DNA from: Microglena sp. YARC
Lineage: Eukaryota; Chlorophyta; Chlorophyceae; Chlamydomonadales; Chlamydomonadaceae
Assembly (NCBI GenBank): GCA_022414725.1
Contig: CM039464.1
Span: 42,974,462-43,038,461, forward strand
DNA: 64,000 nucleotides
Direction of reading: 5' to 3'
The notes under the pieces were generated by a model. That model did not search any database. It worked only from the letters and a program-made list of their open reading frames with translations, and was not told where the DNA came from. Position 1 is the stretch's first letter, and each line of letters starts with the position of its first letter. This document shows, piece after piece, positions 21,470 through 31,827 of the stretch. Position numbers and translations under genes: made by a program.

Positions 21470-21533
21470 ATTGGTCAACTTTTCAGAATCCCCAAAATAG
21501 AAGGTGTCCCAATATCAAATGTCCCTAGCTGTA

Positions 21534-21646
21534 TGGCGAAGCCTGCGGTGACAAACAGGATGAGTGAGACAGTGACTCGCGCGATGCTATATGGGTTGGC
21601 GCTTCGCTTCCCCTCCCAAGCGTTTCTGAGAGAAGTCGATTCGACC
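21534..21646 (-). pseudogene. N-terminal membrane-protein stub cut by the transposon
   Basis: A frame from ATG 21,646 encodes about 38 residues: a basic stretch, then a hydrophobic helix (VTVSLILFVTAGFAI). It ends where the TIR begins at 21,533. The layout loosely resembles the N terminus of the MscS protein at 5,645, but the likeness is weak. The left flank of the element shows no continuation. Confidence 0.25.
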
Positions 21647-22224
21647 ATATTTTTTAGCACCTTTCCAAGCTGCAATTCATATAAAGGTGTCCCGCTTTGT
21701 TGAAGAAGACACCACCAATGACAATGTCTGAATCAAGGATACCTGATATTCCCAATGTATTGGTGGATGTAATATTGTCCCAGATATGCTGTTGCGTTGT
21801 GGAATCATTGAGACTCCTGCCCACAGGCTCCCCTTTGAAGACGGTTCGTGCGTCATTGCGCCCGCTTGTGAGCGTATGTATGTTGAGTCAGGAGAGCGCG
21901 ACCTTCGTCGGCGATGACATATGGGAAACTGTTTTCCAATTGGTCTGCAGGATCTTCAGCAGAAAAGTGTGTGGAGGTGATGTGAAATGCTCGTATCGAA
22001 ACGCGGTAATGCTGATTCTCGGACGCGGATGTGAGTGGTGTGACGCTCACCCAAATACTTTCAAAGTGTATTGGCAGTTTGGCACACGCATTTGTCAGAC
22101 ATGTCTACGGGAAAACACTATTTGCGATTTTGCTGTCAAGAATGACCTGAAGGGGTTGGGTCCAGAGGTTGTTTCGTATATTTGTCGGGGACTGCCCTCC
22201 ATCACAATTGGCATGTACAACCTA

Positions 22225-24057
22225 TCTCAGTATTCTGAAGTCCATGTATAATCATGTTGTTTTCCAAGTTCGCCTACATGGGGACATTGGATCCTCCTTT
22301 CCATCCCTTGTAGGAGTTAAACAAGGAGACCCCCTATCCCCACTCCTATTCGGTCTGTTCATTGATAGAATTGAATCGTTCCTCCAATCCAAGCTCCCAA
22401 ATGTAGGGGCTGAGCTTAGGGGAAAGATTCTGCAACTGTTACTTATGCTGATGACCTAGCTATAATGGCAGAATCCCCGGCAGATATGCAAGCGATGCTT
22501 GACTGCCTGAGAGATTTCTGCGAGGCTACTAAGATGGCTGTGAATATAAAGAAAACTGAGATTGTCGTTTCAACAAACAATTCTGTGATGAGGCCCGCAT
22601 GGATCCTGATTACAGATTTGTCTATGATGGAGCACAACTTTCTACAAAGTTATCTTTTATCTACTTGGGATCCCTCTTTGTGGATGGTGACTCAAGCAAT
22701 CGTGCAAAAGCTGCTTTTTCTAGGATGCTCACTAAGGCCCAAAAGGCACACCACATGCTTCGTAGGCGATGCCATACTATGGAGATATACAATATTGATA
22801 TTCTCACCCACCTGTTTGATTCTCTTGTACAACCTATCCTGAATTTTGGCTGTGAGGTGTGGGCTCCTTCTATTCTGAACAACACACTTATCTCAAATGA
22901 CCATGCTTGTGAGAAATGGCATAGAGGAATACTTAAACAAATGTTGGGTGTTTGCCAATCTACTACATCTAATATTATCATGGAAGAGCTGGGTAGAACC
23001 CCGTTGTGTTTTGCTTGGCTTAAACAAGCTTTGCGCTTCTGGAACAAGACCATACATAAAGAACCTGAGGATCTCATTAGAATGGCTCTTGAGGAATCTT
23101 TTGACTCCAACACTGGCTGGGTTCATGACTTGCATTGTGCTCTCCACAAGCTAGGATCCAGTAAAAACATCAACATTTTGGAGGCTGTCGATGTCGAAGG
23201 TATTATGTCTGAAGTTTTTGAGTCATGGAGGTTTAAGTACCCAAGTGACACCAATGCAGTTAGAGACATCCCTGATGAGAGAAGGGTTGGCTTTAAACGC
23301 CTCCGATACCAAAAAATGGTTCGCAGCCAACAGCAATGATGAGAATGGCTTGATTCCCTTTACATCCGCCTTACATAAGCAGGATCAGATTCGTTCTATA
23401 GCACAGTTTAGAATGGGTTCCCATTGGCTGAACACAGAAAGAATGAGGGTGGTGGATAGAGCACACATCCCTCGCTCAATGAGACACTGTCAAATGTGTG
23501 GGTTCCAAAAACTGAGGATGAAATGCATATATTTTGAGTGCCCTTTTTATAATGATATTCGCCTCCGCTACCAGAATCTGTTTACAGATATTTATAGGCA
23601 TGTCCATGAGGATACCGACTTAACCGTATGGAATGTGGAATTCTGCGATTCCACATTCAGAACCTTTATGAATGGAAATGGCACTAAGTCTTTTTGGAGC
23701 AACCTAGCCGACTATCTTTCTACTTGTAGAAGAGCAAGACAGAAAGCCCTGGACTGCTTAGTGGCTCCGTAATTTATTATCCCTTTTTTTTCTTCTTGAG
23801 ACTTCTCATTTGTTAGCTTCTTACCTCCGCCACTGTAAGTGGTTGAGATCTGGGTCCTGCTCTAAGGGGTTTAATACCTACGCCACCAAAACGGTGGTTG
23901 GGAGTTTGATTTGTTTGTCCTCGACACACCCCTGATGTAATGGGGTTTTTTGCTTTGTGGGTGCTTTTTCTTTTTGTTTAAAGCACAGAGTCTCATACAC
24001 CCTCGCGGTGTCAAGTAGACTTTAACATGTAATGTAATGTAATGTAATGTAATGTAA
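22225..24057 (+). mobile_element. 5'-truncated non-LTR (LINE) retrotransposon
   Basis: Contains a reverse transcriptase remnant and ends in a (TGTAA)n tail (five units, 24,030-24,057), which is typical of LINE 3' ends. The 5' half, including endonuclease and early RT motifs, is absent, as expected of incomplete reverse transcription. The exact left border is uncertain by about 20 bp and I could not define a target-site duplication. Confidence 0.8.
22240..23772 (+). pseudogene. LINE reverse transcriptase, truncated and frameshifted
   Basis: Shows GVKQGDPLSPLLFGLFID (RT motif), TYADDLAIMA (catalytic YADD) and a thumb region with YLGSLFVDGD. The C-terminal knuckle-like CQMC...ECPFYNDIR resembles the zf-RVT domain of LINE ORF2 proteins. 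At least three frame changes (near 22,440, 22,600 and 23,250) separate these parts. It would have copied RNA by target-primed reverse transcription when intact. Confidence 0.8.
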
Positions 24058-24972
24058 ACGATATGTCGACCTCACCTACGACCTCACATTTCTCTGGAGC
24101 GCCGATGTGTATGCGCGTGCGCGGGAGTTCCTTCGAAAGGATGCGGGTTGTTTTGGCGACAGTTCTTCTTATTCTTGCTACACCGAGCTTTGCGAACTCG
24201 CAACAGCAAAAGTAATCGCGGACAAGGAGGCTGCACGACTCTCGTGCGTCTCCATGCGGAAGGCATCGTTGGATGAATTGGATGACCACATCATGTCGTC
24301 TCAAGATCTTGCACATGTGTTCAATTGCTGCGCAAGTGTTGTGCCCAAGGGTCAGCTGCGCGACAAGCTGGTGCCCAATGGTCAGTTGGTGGTGTCATGC
24401 ACAACAGACGATATTCTTGGGGTTACGCAAGCTCTACTCAACCGCAAGCTTACCGGCTTCATTACAAAATTATGCATCGATCTCAAAGACCTTCCCCTGG
24501 ATGTCATAATTGCACATGCTGGCTCGATATCTGGTACCGTGATGGCTGACGTTGCTTCCGCGGTGGGCGATTTCCCCAAGCTGACGCATGCCGTGTTTTC
24601 ACGCAATTATGGAGATGACATTAAGCAGGCATGCATCGCTTCACAAGATGCTGAAATTCGCAAGCAAGTGCACTGCATGGTTGCGAATATCGTGAAAAGA
24701 ATATGCGTGCGTGATTGGGACTCGATGTTCCGCGGTGTGTTCGAGGTACGCGGATGCAAGTGGTCTCGTTATCGTGATCTATTTCACAAGCTAAGTGTCG
24801 CGCATCGACGTATTATCCTGGATCAACCCAGTGCACACGGTGTGTGTTGCAGACAATGTAATAAGGAGTTCAAAACAGTTTCGGACTTGATCCATCATGT
24901 CAAGGTTTCTCTGGTTCACCGCCCCCATACGGGTGTGTGATAATGAGAGGCACTGCAGACAACAGCTTGACA

Positions 24973-25165
24973 CCACAGTCGGAGACACAAACATTGTAAT
25001 GTGACTCGACCAATGTGAGTAGGGAGGAGTGTATAGGAGCTCCCACCCCCTTGAAGCTGCAAGTGTTTTGACCTTCTTGGAGTGGTGAAACGCCACGTTG
25101 TCAATTATAATTACTGTGTCAGTTGGACAGTACAATATACTGATATACGATTCAATATACTTTAA
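24973..25165 (-). pseudogene. remnant of another Tc1/mariner transposase
   Basis: A short frame reads VIIIDNVAFHHSKKV and then LLYTPPYSH, the second Asp and the PPYSP region of a DDE transposase that differs from copies A-C. A sequence related to the right-end repeat (CAGTCGGAGACACAA) lies at 24,976, so this is the worn end of a second subfamily. Confidence 0.65.
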
Positions 25166-25168
25166 CAT

Positions 25169-25186
25169 TATTGACCGGTCTGAGTG
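25169..25186 (+). promoter_or_regulatory. shared upstream motif of F-box genes
   Basis: TATTGACCGGTCTGAGTG, six bases before ATG 25,192. Identical to the motif at 3,641-3,658 before the F-box/SAP gene. Confidence 0.45.
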
Positions 25187-25191
25187 TAACA

Positions 25192-25769
25192 ATGTATCTT
25201 AGTGCCGATGTTCTATGTGTCATCATGCACCTGTGTGACATACACACTCAGATGGTGTGCCAGCATCGTGCTGTTCTAGAAACCGACGAGGAAGGACAGT
25301 ACGATGCAGTACAGCGGGTCATCGATGAGGAAGACACTATCACCTTGCGATGTTTGTGCAAATGGGCATCCAGCGACATCCGACTGTGCAGGCTACTGAG
25401 CATCCACATGTGTTACTCCATCGACTCAAACAACTTGAACAGTTTCGTTGCCTCTTGTTACATCTTCCTCGATTGTATTATCCCATGTTTTACGAGTTCG
25501 GGGCAAACACGGTGGGAGTATGGGCTCTCATGCACTCAGCTAGGCGATTCCGTCCCGACCACATGCACCTGCTCCTGCAAAAGTTTTCATTCACTAGTTT
25601 TGAATTGGCAATTGCAGACAAGGTTGGAAAGTATCACAAACAAGGATGGGTGAGCACTATCCTAGAACCTTTTAGTTCTCGATGTGTAACCCCAATGCAT
25701 GCCCACAACGTGTGTCCATACCGAAGCACGCCGTTCACCTTTAAAAGACTACAGTCGGCGGAACAGTAA
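25192..25769 (+). pseudogene. F-box-like gene, frameshifted and 3' truncated
   Basis: The first frame starts at ATG 25,192 (MYLSADVLCVIMHL) and has LRCLCKWASSDIRLCRLL near residue 55. Near 25,450 the sensible reading moves to another frame (RLYYPMFYEFGANTVGVWAL...), which stays open to 25,769. The end runs into a family-3 TIR (25,750), so the natural C terminus is probably lost. The shared upstream motif ties it to the F-box/SAP gene at 3,668. Confidence 0.5.
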
Positions 25770-25984
25770 AATGATGTCGAGTCACACTGCGACCACTCTC
25801 GTCACTACGGATCCTGTCGAGTCAGTCACATGGAGACTTCATGATCAGCTCGTGCGTTTCCTTTGCCGCGTGGTCTTCATGCAGGATGCGTTTGATTTCT
25901 TCGTGTATTTTGGCGTACTTGATTTTGATTTTACGACGACTGAGGAGGACATTTTTTAATTTTATTCTAAAAAGTATTTAGAAT

Positions 25985-26569
25985 ATGTTCAACGAAACAT
26001 TTGACGCAAGCACAGCACTGTCAAGTATTTTCTTATGGGTTTTGTTTGGACACCTGTCCAAACTATTAAACTGTGATTTGCAACGCATTATGGTTTCGCA
26101 TCCATTTGTTGTGCATATGATTGGAATCGCTACATTTTTCTTTCTTTTTACAATATTGGACCCAAGCAACAAAAACCACATATCGATTGTATGGCTCAAG
26201 ACTATATTTGTATACACAATATTCATTATAATGACCAAGTCAAAGTGGTACTTTATTGCACCAATATCAGGACTTTTGTTGATAGACCAAACACTAAAAA
26301 AGCACGTAGCCATCCAAACAGAACGCGGTGATGATACAGATAAATTACAAAAAATACAAAAAGATATCAGCAATATATTAGTCATAATTATGCTATCTTT
26401 GATTTTCATCGGAGCCGCGCATTATATGTATCTGCAACGCATAGAATACAAAAACGATTTTTCGATGACCAAATTTTCCTTTGGAGTAACAACTTGCAAA
26501 ACTACAACACCGACGTACAAAACAAAATTGTCAAAAAACGCAGAAAAACAATTCATTCAATCTTTGTAA
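25985..26569 (+). CDS. four-helix membrane protein
   Basis: 194 residues from ATG to TAA. Hydrophobic segments lie near residues 12-22, 40-58, 68-86 and 129-148, with a Lys/Asp-rich loop between the third and fourth. The SHPFVVHMIG start of the second helix resembles conserved membrane proteins of unknown function in mimivirus-like viruses, but I cannot name the family. It begins an AT-rich island (25,960-28,000) whose base and codon use differ clearly from the rest of the window, pointing to a separate origin. Worn transposase-end sequence follows directly after the stop. Confidence 0.65.
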   Translation: MFNETFDASTALSSIFLWVLFGHLSKLLNCDLQRIMVSHPFVVHMIGIATFFFLFTILDPSNKNHISIVWLKTIFVYTIFIIMTKSKWYFIAPISGLLLIDQTLKKHVAIQTERGDDTDKLQKIQKDISNILVIIMLSLIFIGAAHYMYLQRIEYKNDFSMTKFSFGVTTCKTTTPTYKTKLSKNAEKQFIQSL

Positions 26570-26780
26570 CCGATACTGTCTTCAGTCGGCGGAACAGTAA
26601 AATGAAACATATATCAGATGGAAATAAACGACATCGCCGTTGGAAAATTGGCGTTAAGAATGGTTTCTGACTTGGGTGTTAAAAACTTCTGTGTTTATTG
26701 GTTTTACAAGAAAAACAAAAACAACACTTATTTTTTGGCATTTTGGGCATGTTGCGTTTAAAATCTCACATATATAATAT

Positions 26781-27982
26781 ATGCATGTCATGCAAATACC
26801 ATATTTGTTAACAATAATACTTGGACTAGTTGGCATGCACAAGCATAATATTACCATTAAATGAACAAAGCATTCTCGACCAAGTAAACGATTATAGAAG
26901 AATTCACTGCTCTCCACCAGTTTCATTGAATCCAGCAATTTCAATATCCGCACAAACATGGTCCGATTACCTTACGAAAGAAAATAAGTTCGAACATAGC
27001 GATTCAGGTCGATATGGAGAGAACCTTGGTTGGTTTTCGTTTTCAGCTTTAAATACCATAAATTTAACGCATTATTATACCAAGTCGGTAAGTTTGTGGT
27101 ACGATGAAGTTGACTTCTACGATTTCAATACGCCCCGTTTTTCTCCATCTACTGGTCATTTTACACAATTAGTTTGGAAAGCTACCACAGAAATCGGTAT
27201 ATCGGTATTTCGTATTCAGAATCTAACAACAATATTCTTGTGTGTATGCAATACTACGTTCGTGAGAATCAAAACAGTGTTGCAGGAATTTCAAAAAATG
27301 TACTGACAGGAAATTATATATCTCCCATTCTTGAGAACTGCAACCTACCTAGTTCACCACAATCACCACAACAATGACCACAACATTCACCACAATCACC
27401 ACAACATTCACCATCACCATCTCCTCGACCACAACAATCACCACAACATTCACCATCACCATCTCCTCGACCACAACAATCACCACAACATTCACCACAA
27501 CATTCACCACAACATTCACCACAACGTTCACCACAAAAATCGCCATCACCATCTCCTCGACCACAACAATCACCATCTCCTGACCACAACCGAGACCACC
27601 AATGTATCCATCACAATCACCCATACAAACTAATGAGTATATAAAGGTGACAACCCGTTACCCTTTTTCACAAATTCCATCTCCGGACGAAATTGCAGTA
27701 ACTTACGTAAATGATACTCTTTGTCCAGCATATATCAACCTACTAAATCGCGAAAACATGATACAAAATACTTGTAAAATACAATTGGTATCATCCACTG
27801 CTGTATACTATGGGTCTTGGGTGTACGGTATTAGTTATAATCGGTTCAGAGAGATGTTACAAAGTTCGTATTTTACAAATGAAGCAAAGTTACCATGCGG
27901 TAGCACGGTCGCTGTGTATAACGTATCAACAAATGATTCATTCAGATATGCCGCCAATAGCGAAACGTGTTTAACTGTATAA
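26781..27982 (+). pseudogene. CAP/SCP-domain secreted protein with P/Q/S linker, frameshifted
   Basis: A signal-peptide-like start (MQIPYLLTIILGLVG, ATG 26,781 or 26,790) is one base out of frame with the CAP domain. The CAP domain has NDYRRIHCSPP, SDYLTKENKFEHS, YGENLGW and GHFTQLVWKATTEIG. A second shift near 27,197 moves the rest of the domain (LVCMQYYVRENQN) to another frame. A Pro/Gln/His/Ser-rich linker follows, with a TGA at 27,375, then a C-terminal region of about 125 codons with Cys residues. CAP proteins are secreted; roles range from sterol binding to protease-like activity. Three lesions in one gene suggest decay or poor base calling. Confidence 0.6.
27356..27600. repeat. CACCACAA-type low-complexity repeat
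   Basis: Trinucleotide-rich DNA with units CCACAACATTCA and CCATCACCATCTCCTCGACC repeated several times. In the CAP gene frame it codes for a (S/P)-P-Q linker. The other frames give His/Asn- or Thr-rich ORFs that are shadows. Confidence 0.8.
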
Positions 27983-28009
27983 TTTGAATGATATCCCCTG
28001 AAACCAGAT

Positions 28010-28330
28010 ACAGGTCCGTGGTTCACTACATATATTTTTTGAGGAGTCTGAGGAAGGTTTGTAATATACAAAGTGTCCAAGAGCTCACTACACAGATGGG
28101 CTGATCAGGCTGGTAAAAGTAAGCGTTTAAAACGAAAAAGGAAAGAATTGTCCATGCTTTTACGTTCCACGATATCCAATAATATTGCAGAGAACATGCA
28201 AGGATTTGGTCGATATAATTTGCAAGAGTTGTAACGTGAGATTATCGATCAGTACGGCATCGAGACACATAAAACAATGTGGATTTTCTAGAAAGAAGGC
28301 GTTTCCCACAGTTCTCTACGGACATTCAAA
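28010..28330 (+). pseudogene. Tc1/mariner transposase N-terminal remnant
   Basis: The sequence coding for VVHY.YFLRSLRKVCNI matches the helix-turn-helix start of the transposases, with frame breaks, followed by a basic region. A short copy of the same variant lies at 60,863-60,930. It belongs to a subfamily different from copies A-C. The stretch up to 28,582 holds nothing else I recognise. Confidence 0.5.
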
Positions 28331-28582
28331 AGACTCAGTGGTGTCAAGCTGATGTCTTCTTGTATGGACGATGATAATACGTGTGTGTCATGCGTTCTGG
28401 TATGTCGTCTTGTGGACGATTGATTGAGTCTTGGAGTTGTCACTCTTCTTCACGTGCGTGCTTGGTGTCAGGCAATGAATGATCTGCGGAAGACGACGAC
28501 GTCTTGCGAACTCCCACGTTTTCCGCCATCTTTGTCTGTTGTCGACTGAGGTGTGCTTGCATCATGCGGTCGATGTGTCTAT

Positions 28583-28657
28583 AGTATTTCTTTTCTTTCC
28601 CGCTGACTATAGCAGCGTAAGAACGTGTGAGGAACATCTCAATGGCCACCAAACCCA
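28583..28657 (-). pseudogene. left half of an RPB11-tail copy, split by the transposon
   Basis: Codes on the minus strand for MGLVAIEMFLTRSYAA, the same tail that follows RPB11 at 32,240-32,300. The matching upstream half (EHLESLTHEWIRFCGLKG) lies beyond the transposon at 31,933-31,990. This identifies the pre-insertion sequence. Confidence 0.75.
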
Positions 28658-28722
28658 TACAGCTAGGGACATTTGATATTGGGACACCTTCTATTTTGGG
28701 GATTTCTGAAAAGTTGACCAAT

Positions 28723-29733
28723 TCAAGATTTGTAACCGATCTTGTCAATACAGATACTGTCTTCAGGTGATTGACACAAAAAATTCAAGGCATCTAAAGA
28801 CACTGAATTTACATGTTCAAAGTACCCTGAAAAGTCAAACTGATGGCTAACATCGTGCGCATCAATAATCCTTTTCAAAGCGTTACTGTAATCAAATATA
28901 TCTGCTACATCTGGAATTATTGGGCACATGCAGCGATATTTTTCGCTTGAGCAAACTAAAGACATTCTCAATAGCGTTAAACTCTGGACTGTAAGGAGGT
29001 ACAAAGAGTGGTCGTATTCCTACAGAATCGAACATAGAAATCGTCTCCTTTGAATGATGGAACTGGATATTGTCAAGGACAGCGACTGTACCCCGCTGTA
29101 CATGTAACTCAGATACAAAACTGTACAAAGTCGACTTTCTTGCAATTGTGATCAAGGATCTTGTAATGAACGATACCTTTTAGCAGAAACGGCAGCAATT
29201 AGTGTCAATTTGGACATTCGCAATGTCCTAGAAATTTGGATATTTAAACGTTTGCCGCGTTGACAGTACCCTCTGCGACAAGTGTCACCAATGTAAAAAC
29301 CCGCCTCATCGATGCTTAACAAATCCGATGTCGGAACGGCTAAATACTCCCTACAAAAACGGTCGACAGAAGATTTGTGGTCATTCTTGTGCCGAACTGT
29401 TTTGTATGCGCGCTTGCGGGTGTAACCAAGTTTGCGTGTGTAGCGTCCACAAGTTTTTGGAGACATCTTGACAGAGGACAGAGAAGTCACACCCTCTGCA
29501 AGCTGAGACATTGTCAAGAAGGGATTGGAGTCAATCAGTTGTTTTATAGCAGCCTTGATATCTTCTGTAATGACACTCACCCTTTTCTTCCGATGATGTT
29601 GTATATTGGCTTTGGTGACCCAACGTTGGAATGATGATTTTGATACTTTGTACAGCAAACTAACTTTCCTCAAACTACGATTATGGTATTTGTAGTGAAC
29701 AACCGCGCGGTGTCTTATCTCTGCATCAATCAT
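28723..29733 (-). pseudogene. Tc1/mariner transposase, copy C, frameshifted
   Basis: Same protein as copy A, starting at the ATG at 29,733. One-base insertions in homopolymers (near 28,940, 29,118 and 29,179) put the N-terminal DNA-binding half, the middle and the C-terminal part in different frames. All three insertions lengthen a run by one base. Confidence 0.85.
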
Positions 29734-29813
29734 GATAACGTAGGAAATGTGTATAAGGAAATGTGGGAGCAATATTATATCACCAAAAGAAAAAGAATAC
29801 TCACCCCCTCTTA

Positions 29814-31827
29814 ATGGGGGTAGTGCAAGACAAAAGGAGATGACGATATTTAACATCAGCGTCGTCAAGAAGACGCTTAATTCTTTGTGCATGGATGTAT
29901 CTGGGCATCAGATCTCCTCAAGGATACAAAGCATGGTACTCTTAATCAACCACGCAGTTGCAGAGGCATACTTATTCGCAAACTTTCATATCACAAGATG
30001 CCTCGATGATGGAGACTTTGACGTCAAGCAGTTACCACACCTGGATCGGAACTTTTTATTACAGGTGCCTCCTTGCGGTATCGACCTCCAATGTTCGAAA
30101 GGATACTCTGGGCCAGAGCTTCAATGATACCATGGTTGCTTTCGACGCCCTAAGACCTGCAGGCTACGTGAAGGTGGACGTTCGTCCTTGGGGACAAGTA
30201 ATCGCAGACGTCTCAATACAAATGGCGACGATGGCGTGCAACAGCGTCTGGGCAAACGTGGACAGGGTCGTTATCAAGTTCCTGCGCTTGAAACATCCCT
30301 CTCTGAAGAAACATTTCAAGAAGATTGTCAAAGCGGTGGTCCAGTACCCAGAATCGAAAATCGACACAATCATCCCAGAGGGCCTCGTGCATGCGATCCA
30401 CATCAAAGAGGTTGTCAGTCACTTGAGGGCTCTCTTTCCGCTGCCAAGAGGGAAGCAGTTCAACACTAGAGCGCACCTGACAATGCGATTGTTCCATCAC
30501 GTGCTTACAGAGTTGGGAGAGGTCGGACGAGTGGATCCGAAAGATAAAAAAACAAAAAAAGTCACCCCCGTCTGTTCAGTATCCTTCCTCGCAAGAACGG
30601 CTTCACAATTTCGTACGTCCCGAAATCGTCCATGACTTTCATGAAGCTTCTCAGCATGGGTGATTCGCCACTCGAGAGCGTCTCTGGCGATGGACGTTAC
30701 GAGAACCATACAATGCTGTGGCGAAAGTACTTTAATGTCCAAGGTCTTGAGACGAAAAGGTCTCGCTTTGACAACCGAATCCTCAGCGACGGTAAAGGGG
30801 TATCCGTCCAAATGAAGCAGAAGGGTAAAGAAGAGGTCGTTGAAGAAGGATAAAACGCAGGCTATCCCAAGGACGCAAATATCGTAGAGTGCAAGGATGC
30901 AGTGGGTGCGCTGCGTGTCGGAGTAGACCCTGGAATGACAGATATCGTCACGGTAGCATCTTCTGCAGGTCGCATCGAGTCTTTCAGCTCGGCTCTCTTT
31001 AGCGAAGTTGCTGGGTACAATACAAGCAAGCGTCGCACCTACAAATGGAATGACGAGACTCAAGACCTCGTGAAGTCCATTCCATCGCCTAATACGAGCA
31101 ACATGGTCGACCTGCAGGACCATGCCAGAGCTTATCTCAAAGCGCTCCCGATCCTCCTACAACACAGAGCCAACAAAGGCTACCGATCTATGCGATTCTT
31201 TCGATACGTTGGTAAACAGAAGACGATTGAAAAGGTATGCGATGTGATTGCACCAAGGGCACAGACGACCGTTGTTGGCTTCGGCAACTGGTCCAACCAA
31301 GGGTATGGTATCAGTCGTTCATGTTCTGGGCCCATCAAAGAGATCAGGAGGTGCCTCTCACGTCGTAAGAATGTTTTGTTCAAAAACGTCGACGAACGCA
31401 AACACTTCTTGTAAAATGTCACGGCTGCTTCCAGAGGCGTGTCAACATGAAGGCAGACAGCGTAGTCTGGCGCGGAGTTTGCAAAGAGTCCCCAATCGAC
31501 GGGTCTATAACTGTTGAGAAGCAGAAGATGGTGGTGAAGAACGTCAAGGTCCACAAAGTACTGCACTGTAGAGACAGTGTCAAAAGCGCATCATCCAATG
31601 TGCGCTGTGGTGCAACCTGGAACCGAGACGTGAACGCTGCCAAGAACCTTCTTCTGCTTCTGACAACGTGGATGGACGGAAGAGAGCGACCTGAGGCATT
31701 CTGTGTTCCCTCGCCTCCCCCCAAAACCACAGTTTCCATCGAGGCGAGTGTGAGCTCTAAACCGACCGACCCACCTGGGTTTGTCAGCAGCTTGCCTTGT
31801 TATCCTTTGGGCCAGCTTAAATGCTGA
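29814..31827 (+). pseudogene. Fanzor (TnpB-like RNA-guided nuclease), copy C
   Basis: The most complete copy, about 670 codons. Motifs in order: an N-terminal helical region; QFNTRAHLTMRLFHH; the segment after the A-run; RuvC-I VGVDPGMTDIV near 30,920; VVGFGNWSNQ near 31,275; the Cys cluster CKCHGCF near 31,410; RuvC-III WNRDVNAAKNLL near 31,625; and the native C terminus. The usual RuvC-II Glu is not at the expected place, and Fanzor proteins are known for a rearranged Glu. Frame breaks are one-base insertions (near 29,836, 29,852, 30,055, 31,402 and 31,413), the A-run at 30,553 and a TAA at 30,851 where copies A and B read GAA-like codons. A close copy of an active gene, not itself intact. 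Confidence 0.85.

Larger units (their letters stand above)
16222..21533. mobile_element. palindromic double mariner/Fanzor element
   Basis: Two truncated elements in inverted orientation share one outer boundary each. Both outer ends are the transposase-side repeat TACAGCTAGGGACATTTG, and the Fanzor-side end is absent. Arms 16,222-18,524 and 19,230-21,533 are inverted copies of about 2.3 kb. The middle 705 bp (18,525-19,229) is single copy and encodes part of the C-terminal half of Fanzor. Both outer ends carry TA. The structure could in principle move as one unit because its terminal repeats match. Confidence 0.85.
21718..24940 (+). pseudogene. F-box/C2H2 gene interrupted by a LINE
   Basis: The 5' part (21,718 to about 22,225) has an F-box-like N terminus (IPDIPNVLVDVILSQI) and a Cys-rich section (CEWCD... 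ICQTCLRENTICDF), as in many giant-virus F-box proteins. The gene is then interrupted by the retrotransposon. It resumes at about 24,058 with YVDLTYDLTFLWSADVYARA and continues open for 290 codons to a C2H2 finger (CCRQCNKEF...HHVK) near the TGA at 24,940. The ends are domain-compatible, so I read one former gene of about 460 codons. Upstream lies GGTGTCCCGCTTTGTTGAAG, a diverged form of the boundary motif. Confidence 0.65.

Noticed and set aside
27331..27633. His/Asn-, Thr- and Val-rich ORFs across the CACCACAA repeat.
   Set aside because: They are frame shadows of a low-complexity linker of the CAP-domain gene.
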